A stretch of DNA of 64,000 nucleotides, from NCBI RefSeq assembly GCF_004379255.2, contig NC_056036.1, positions 43,487,576-43,551,575 on the forward strand, given 5' to 3'. Below are positions 57,881 to 64,000 of this stretch, piece by piece. Made by a program: the position numbers and the translations under genes. How positions within the stretch are numbered: the first letter of the stretch is position 1; the number at the start of each line of letters is the position of its first letter. Source of the stretch: Salvia splendens. Taxonomy: Eukaryota; Streptophyta; Magnoliopsida; Lamiales; Lamiaceae. The notes under the pieces are model-generated. The model ran no database searches. It saw nothing but the letters and a program-made list of their open reading frames with translations, and had not been told where the DNA came from.

Positions 57881-58218
57881 TGCGTTAAACAGAACAAAGT
57901 TATGCAGTCATAGTGTTGATAGGAATTGTGGCCAAAGGTAGGTATGTCTTTTTGGTAAAAAGCATAAGGCCATATTTTTTTTTCCTTGTGAACTTTTTGT
58001 GTTTTATTCTCCCATGTTTGTGAGTAGGGTGTCATGATTTTGAATTTGAGATGTATATTGGACTCGGTTGCTTGGATATGTTTGTTGCTGATTTATACTA
58101 AACCTGTTGTAATCAACACAGAAATTTTGTTATTTTTTTTATCTTGTTTAAGCTTTCAATATTTTGGCCTCAGCCACTATAGTTGTAAGAGCGGAACACT
58201 TTTGCCTATGTTCTTTTG
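57881..58218. other. Short spacer
   Basis: No gene or repeat recognised; ends in the hAT MITE target-site duplication at 58211-58218. Confidence 0.5.
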
Positions 58219-58951
58219 TAGGGATGTCAATTTAGCCCGCAACCCGTGGGCTGACCCGAATAGCCCGCCAAATTTATAGGGTTAGGGCTAAAAATTTCCA
58301 GCCCGATAAAATTACAGCCCGATTAGCCCGCACCCGATTAACCCGCAACCCGTTAGGGCCAGACCCGAAAACCCGATGGGCTGGCCCGGAAACCCGATAA
58401 AATTTATATTGTTCTATTTGTTTGACTCTAATTCGACACTTCATTGATTATTTTATAATACAGATTACTGAAAAAATAACTTTCCATTTTATATATTAAA
58501 TATATAAATTATATATTAAGTTTTTATTAATATAATAATAGATAAATGAATTAGAAACTTCAAATTCACTAAAAAAATATATTTAAATTTCTAAACATGC
58601 TTTAAAATTTCTTGATGTTTATGTTTTATGTTGCATAAATCTCAAATATTAGTATTTGATCATGTTAATATTTGAGTTTACGCATATATCTCAAATTTAT
58701 CATAATTAAATATTTTACATTTTATAAATATAACTAATTTTCACCATTATTTATTGGATTGATCGCATATTAATTTTATCGGTAGCAACCCGATTAACCC
58801 GATGGGCTAGCCCGAAACCCGAGCTTTTAGGGTTAGGGCTGAACTTTTATAACCCGAAAAAATAACAACCCGATTAGCCCGCACCCGATTGACCCGCAAC
58901 CCGAATAGGGTTGGCCCGAAACCCGGTGGGCTGGCCCGATTGACATCCCTA
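58219..58951. mobile_element. hAT-type MITE (733 bp)
   Basis: Flanked by a perfect 8-bp duplication TTCTTTTG (58211-58218, 58952-58959). Terminal inverted repeats TAGGGATGTCAAT and complement. Sub-terminal regions are dense in GCCCG/AACCCG motifs in both orientations; the centre is AT-rich and non-coding. Confidence 0.92.
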
Positions 58952-59351
58952 TTCTTTTGTATAAGTAATTGTATATTATAGAAATGAGACTCACATTTTG
59001 TTAACTATTTTGCTTATGTAGCTAAATCCACTCTTAAGACTTGGTATGAATTTGATAGAGGGGTAATCTATTGGGTTTGGTTGAGATTTTCATTTAGGCC
59101 CATGGGCTTAGCTGGTTAGAGAAATTTATGTATTGGGCTAGAAATAAATGAGTGCGTTGAAATTTTATTGGAGTAATATCTGATAATAAAACTAGTTGAA
59201 CCCATGGTCGAATAAAAGTGGTTGGGCTGGGACAGTCTATGCCAATATTAGTCAGGCCCATAATGGCAACCACAATCATTTTTGAAAGAAAAAAAATCGA
59301 ATACATGATTTTAGTTTTACTCTTACATTAACTATTTCATCGGTTCATATC

Positions 59352-59985
59352 TAGGGCTGGCATTTTTGATCCGACACGATAATCCGACACGAATCCACAC
59401 AAAATTAACCCAACACGAACATGCACGTTTAGGATTTGGGTACTTATAGGGTCGACCCAATAAGGACCCGAAAATTTTGGGTTAGGTTGGGTTGGGTTGG
59501 ATTTGGGTCGGGTTGGGTTATCCGTTAAGAAAAAAAAATATTTTGATTAATAAAAATAATATATTAAATTTTAATTTTTAGTTATTTTTATTAATTAAAA
59601 AAATATTTTAATTTTATTAGTTATATTTAATTTTAATATACTTTAATTTTATTATTTGGATTTAAAAATTATTTAATTTAAATATTTAAATTTTGTAATA
59701 TCTTATTTTATCGTGTAATATCAAATTTTAATTATATAATATCATATGTCGGTCGTTATCGTATAACGTATATATTGTGTAGTAACTTACTATTATGGAT
59801 GTCAATCGGACGGGCCTATCGTATAGCATATATTGTGTAGTAACTTACTATTTACTATCATTAAAAGATGACCAATATTTTTTGGATGATACGAAATCCG
59901 CACGAATCCGATACGACCTATATTTTTTTGGATGACACGAAATCCGCACGAATCCGACACGACCTATATTTTTTTGGATGACACA
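59352..59985. mobile_element. Partial hAT-like MITE (TAGGGCTGGC family), right end replaced
   Basis: Begins with TAGGGCTGGCATTTTTGAT followed by CCGACACGA and GGGTTGGGTT sub-terminal motifs. At about 59985 it breaks off in GGATGACAC and joins the tandem repeat unit. Matching right ends (GATTAGCCAGCCCTA) occur inside the repeats at 60887-60901 and about 62761-62775. Confidence 0.65.
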
Positions 59986-60900
59986 ATCAACCTAACATAA
60001 TTTTTCGCCAAGGACTTTAGCTCACTTATTTCTGATAAAGGAATATTGTTTTACGGACATGAACACTTCAGATCAATTAGATATCAATTAGATCTTTGCA
60101 TACTTCCACCGGTCATAACCGTCGGCTACTTCCACCGGTTGTAGTATTTCGTTGGAATATAATGGTGGTCTTTAAGAAGGAATTTGAATTGGTAGATGAG
60201 GACATTTAGAGTGCATTTAATGGCTCAATCCGATATTTGATTTATTGGTTAAATTTTTCGTGTGGTTCGTTCAATGGGCAAGGACCCGTTAAATTAAGGC
60301 TGAAAATTGTTGTTTTATTATCATGAAAAATTTAGTGATAATAATCTTTGCAACACTATTACTACCTCCGTCCCCCAAAATTTGTCCCACTTTGACTCAA
60401 CACGGGTTTGAAGAAATGTAATGGAAAGTGAGTTGAAAAAGTTAGTGGATTGTGGGTTCTATTTTTATATATTAATTTTATTATTTGGATTTAAAAATTA
60501 TTTAATTTAAATATTTAAATTTTGTAATATCTTATTTTATCGTGTAATATCAAATTTTAATTATATAATATCATATGTCGGTCGTTATCGTATAACGTAT
60601 ATATTGTGTAGTAACTTACTATTATGGATGTCAATCGGACCGGCCTATCGTATAACATATATATTGTGTAGTAACTTACTATTTACTATCATTAAAAGAT
60701 GACCAATATTTTTTGGATGACACGAAATCCGCACGAATCCGACACGACCAATATTTTTTGGATGACACGAAATCCGCACGAATCCGACACGAATCTGTTT
60801 GGGTTGAACCCGATAAGAACACGATGATTTGGGTTGGGTTGGGACCCGATAAGGTTGGGTTGACCCGATAGCGACCCAATCCGCACGATTAGCCAGCCCT

Positions 60901-60995
60901 ATTATATTAAAAATAATCTCATATTTATCGATTTTGAAATGATATGAATCATATCATTTCAAAATCGATAAATATGAGATTATTTTTAATATAAT
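60901..60995. repeat. 95-bp perfect palindrome, unit 1
   Basis: Arms 60901-60946 and 60950-60995 (46 bases each) are exact complements around the centre AAT. The arm begins ATTATATTAAAAATAATCTC. Confidence 0.95.
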
Positions 60996-61382
60996 ATTGT
61001 CAATAAATTTATTTTGGATAACTCCCAAATGAAAAGCAATACCCCATATACAATTGTTTTCAACTTCAAGAATGCACTTCCCACTCAATAATTGTGCAAT
61101 TAGTTACATACTCGTCAGCTTTGGCAATAAGATTACTTGATAAAATTCTCTTTCATATCTCAATGAACATTCCTAACGCACGACTAAATTTATTCACAAA
61201 ACATCAATAGTCCAAGCAACCATCAATAGTTAGATCTAAAACATTCACCTTCACTAGTTCTTCAAGAGATAAAAGGCATCAAAAGCAGGAGCAAAACAAA
61301 ATACAGACTCTCTTTTCTCCTGATTCACTCATAGTTTCAAAAGCTTAATCTTCTATATACTAGAAATAGTTAGTAAATACAT

Positions 61383-61847
61383 TCACTTCTTTGCCGACTT
61401 CTTCTGCTGTTGGTCCTCCTCCGCAAACATCTTCTGTTGATCCTTCGTCGTCCTCACTCGAAGCCTATCCAGCTCCCTATAGTTGGTAAGATTCTTTTTC
61501 ATGGGGCAAGAACACAAGAAAGTGCGGCACGGATGATGGTCATCAACACCGTTGCCACACTCCCAACACACTGTCTTGTTTTTGCCATGAACACGCCAAA
61601 AGTGACTACGAACCACACTACTAACAGTTGATTTAAAAATGCAATCTGGGAAGTTGCACAAGTAGAACAGCTTGGGCGGTTGCACAAGTAGAACAGCTTG
61701 GGAGGTTCCTCCTTCGCCTTGGGCTGCTTCGCATTCTGCACACCCTTGTCCTTCTTCGGCACACCCTTGTCGAAGAAGCACACCCTTGTCCTTCTTCAGC
61801 AATAGTATCAACATGCATCTAGAAACAATCAACCTAACAGAATGCAT
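61383..61847 (-). CDS. Hypothetical C2H2-like zinc-finger protein in tandem unit 1
   Basis: Open frame of 154 codons on the minus strand. Residues about 77-105 contain a C-x4-C-x12-H-x4-H finger (LCNFPDCIFKSTVSSVVRSH then FWRVH), followed by CWECGNGVDDHHPC, a further possible metal site. The C terminus is Lys/Gln-rich (EEDQQQKKSAKK). The N-terminal third is made of short DNA repeats (ACACCCTTGTCCTTCTTC and GTTGCACAAGTAGAACAGC), so the true start is uncertain. I do not recognise the family. It may be a fragment of a host or transposon gene carried in the repeat. Confidence 0.4.
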   Translation of the reverse strand: MHSVRLIVSRCMLILLLKKDKGVLLRQGCAEEGQGCAECEAAQGEGGTSQAVLLVQPPKLFYLCNFPDCIFKSTVSSVVRSHFWRVHGKNKTVCWECGNGVDDHHPCRTFLCSCPMKKNLTNYRELDRLRVRTTKDQQKMFAEEDQQQKKSAKK

Positions 61848-62775
61848 CTAGAAACAATCAACCTAACATAATTTTTCGCCAAGGACTTCAGCTTACATAT
61901 TTCTGATAAAGGAATATTGTTTTACGGACATGAACACTTCAGATCAATTAGATATCAATTAGATCTTTGCATACTTCCACCGGTCATAACCGCCGGCTAC
62001 TTCCACCGGTTGTAGTATTTCGTTTGAATATAATGGTGGTCTTTAAGAAGGAATTTGAATTGGTAAATAAGGACATTTAGAGTGCATTTAATGGCTCAAT
62101 CCGATATTTGATTTGTTGGTTAAATTTTTCGTGTGGTTCGTTCAATGGGCAAGGACCCGTTAAATTAAGGCTGAAAATTGTTGTTTTATTATCATGAAAA
62201 ATTTAGTGATAATAATCTTTGCAACACTATTACTACCTCCGTCCCCCAAAATTTGTCCCACTTTGACTCAACACGGGTTTGAAGAAATGTAATGGAAAGT
62301 GAGTTGAAAAAGTTAGTGGATTGTGGGTTCTATTTTTATATATTAATTTTATTATTTGGATTTAAAAATTATTTAATTTAAATATTTAAATTTTGTAATA
62401 TCTTATTTTATCGTGTAATATCAAATTTTAATTATATAATATCATATGTCGGTCGTTATCGTATAACGTATATATTGTGTAGTAACTTACTATTATGGAT
62501 GTCAATCGGACCGGCCTATCGTATAACATATATATTGTGTAGTAACTTACTATTTACTATCATTAAAAGATGACCAATATTTTTTGGATGACACGAAATC
62601 CGCACGAATCCGACACGACCTATATTTTTTTGGATGACACGAAATCCGCACTAATCCGACACGAATCTGTTTGGTGAACCCGATAAGAACACGATGATTT
62701 GGGTTGGGTTGGGTTGGGACCCGATAAGGTTGGGTTGACCCGATAGCGACCCAATCCGCACGATTAGCCAGCCCT

Positions 62776-62870
62776 ATTATATTAAAAATAATCTCATATT
62801 TATCGATTTTGAAATGATATGAATCATATCATTTCAAAATCGATAAATATGAGATTATTTTTAATATAAT
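62776..62870. repeat. 95-bp perfect palindrome, unit 2
   Basis: Same palindrome as at 60901, arms 62776-62821 and 62825-62870, preserved without visible change in the second repeat unit. Confidence 0.95.
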
Positions 62871-63266
62871 ATTTTCAATAAATTTATTTTGGATAACTCC
62901 CAAATGAAAAGCAATACCCCATATACAATTGTTTTCAACTTCAAGAATGTACTTCCCACTCAATAATTGTGCAATTAGTTACATACTCGTCAGCTTTGGC
63001 AATAAGATTACTTGATAAAATTCTCTTTCATATCTCAATGAACATTCCTAACGTACGACTAAATTTATTCACAAAACATCAATAGTCCAAGCAACCATCA
63101 ATAGTTAGATCTAAAACATTCACCTTCACTAGTTCTTCAAGAGATAAAAGGCATCAAAAGCAGGAGCAAAACAAAATACAGACTCTCTTTTCTCCTGATT
63201 CACTCATAGTTTCAAAAACTTAATCTTTTATATACTAGAAATAGTTAGTAAATACATTCACTTCTT

Positions 63267-63730
63267 CTACTTCTTCGCCGACTTCTTCTGCTGTTGATCC
63301 TCCTCCGCAAACATCTTCTGTTGATCCTTCGTCGTCCTCACTCGAAGCCTATCCAGCTCCCTATAGTTGGTAAGATTCTTTTTCATGGGGCAAGAACACA
63401 AGAAAGTGCGGCACGGATGATGGTCATCAACACCGTTGCCACACTCCCAACACACTGTCTTGTTTTTGCCATGAACACGCCGAAAGTGACTACGAACCAC
63501 ACTACTAACAGTTGATTTAAAAATGCAATCTGGGAAGTTGCACAAGTAGAACAGCTTGGGCCGTTGCACAAGTAGAACAGCTTGGGCGGTTCCTCCTTCG
63601 CCTTGGGCTGCTTCGCATATTCACACCCTTGTCCTTCTTCGGCATACCCTTGTCGAAGAAGCACACCCTTGTCCTTCTTCAGCAATAGTATCAACCTGCA
63701 TCTAGAAACAATCAACCTAACAGAATGCAT
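63267..63730 (-). pseudogene. Second copy of the zinc-finger ORF, frameshifted
   Basis: Copy in tandem unit 2. The finger and the C-terminal part (63267-63569) stay open and nearly identical to unit 1, with RRVH in place of WRVH and six added bases near the stop. The N-terminal part continues in another frame (63383-63730), with an indel near 63620 (TTCGCATATTCACACCC against TTCGCATTCTGCACACCC). Confidence 0.55.
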
Positions 63731-64000
63731 CTAGAAACAATCAACCTAACATAATTTTTCGCCAAGGACTTCAGCTCACATATTTCTGATAAAGGAATAT
63801 TGTTTTACGGACATGAACACTTCAGATCAATTAGATATCAATTAGATCTTTGCATACTTCCACCGGTCATAACCGCCGGCTACTTCCACCGGTTGTAGTA
63901 TTTCGTTGGAATATAATGGTGGTCTTTAAGAAGGAATTTGAATTGGTAGATGAGGACATTTAGAGTGCATTTAATGGCTCAATCCGATATTTGATTTGTT

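Larger units (their letters stand above)
59990..64000. repeat. Tandem array of an approximately 1.87-kb unit, open at the window end
   Basis: The landmark TTTTTCGCCAAGGACTT recurs at 60001, 61872 and 63755, giving periods of 1871 and 1883. The two complete units are nearly identical over their whole length; the third is cut by the window end. Each unit contains in order: a segment with repeated CTTCCACCGGT, half of a Stowaway-like end (CTACCTCCGTCCC, 60364/62235), the right part of the TAGGGCTGGC MITE, a 95-bp palindrome, and a minus-strand zinc-finger ORF. Confidence 0.93.

Noticed and set aside
60361..60480. A further complete Stowaway MITE in the tandem unit
   Set aside because: Only one end (CTACCTCCGTCCC) is present; no matching inverted end or TA-bounded partner was found.

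Overview
The window is nuclear DNA of a flowering plant, almost certainly a eudicot. It is AT-rich, its genes carry many short GT-AG introns, and its gene families and transposons (Copia, hAT, PIF/Harbinger, Stowaway, MULE-type MITEs) are typical of plants. The best family matches are plant-specific: an OTS-type SUMO protease, a LysM receptor kinase, a NIK receptor kinase, glucan water dikinase and an E-type PPR protein. I cannot name the species. I saw no tRNA, rRNA or CRISPR locus.

Layout. 1-2.6 kb is intergenic and holds a dead PIF/Harbinger accessory gene. 2.67-9.67 kb is an intact 14-exon ULP1/OTS SUMO protease gene (+), with a solo LTR and a Stowaway MITE in its introns. 10.15-11.43 kb is a 1.28-kb element with long inverted repeats built from ladders of short palindromes. 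12.3-14.85 kb is an intact 10-exon LysM receptor kinase of the LYK3 type (+). 15.76-17.37 kb holds only the 3' exons of a glucan water dikinase (-), decayed. 18.0-20.36 kb is a PPR gene (-) broken by frameshifts and a stop. 23.77-27.05 kb is an intact 11-exon LRR receptor kinase of the NIK3 type (-). 28-38.5 kb is a transposon-rich spacer: a foldback MITE, a Copia element lacking its 3' end, Stowaway and palindrome-ladder MITEs, and two abutting Harbinger derivatives. 38.59-42.51 kb is an intact 10-exon pantothenate kinase of the short PANK1 type (+).

42.75-53.88 kb is one full-length Copia retrotransposon (-), flanked by the 5-bp duplication AAAGC. Inside its pol gene sits a complete 4.7-kb hAT transposon flanked by the 8-bp duplication ACCCCATC. 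The hAT element itself carries two inverted-duplicate gene fragments that would fold as long hairpins. 55-57.9 kb contains a second kind of palindrome array and a head-to-head collision of Ty3/gypsy LTR ends. 58.2-58.95 kb is a hAT MITE with an intact target-site duplication. From about 60 kb to the end a unit of about 1.87 kb is repeated in tandem; each full unit carries a C2H2-like zinc-finger ORF and a 95-bp palindrome, and the array runs off the window.

The host genes do not form a pathway. They are independent loci: SUMO deconjugation, chitin- or lipochitooligosaccharide-type perception, LRR receptor signalling and coenzyme A synthesis. The intergenic space between them records several nested waves of transposition.
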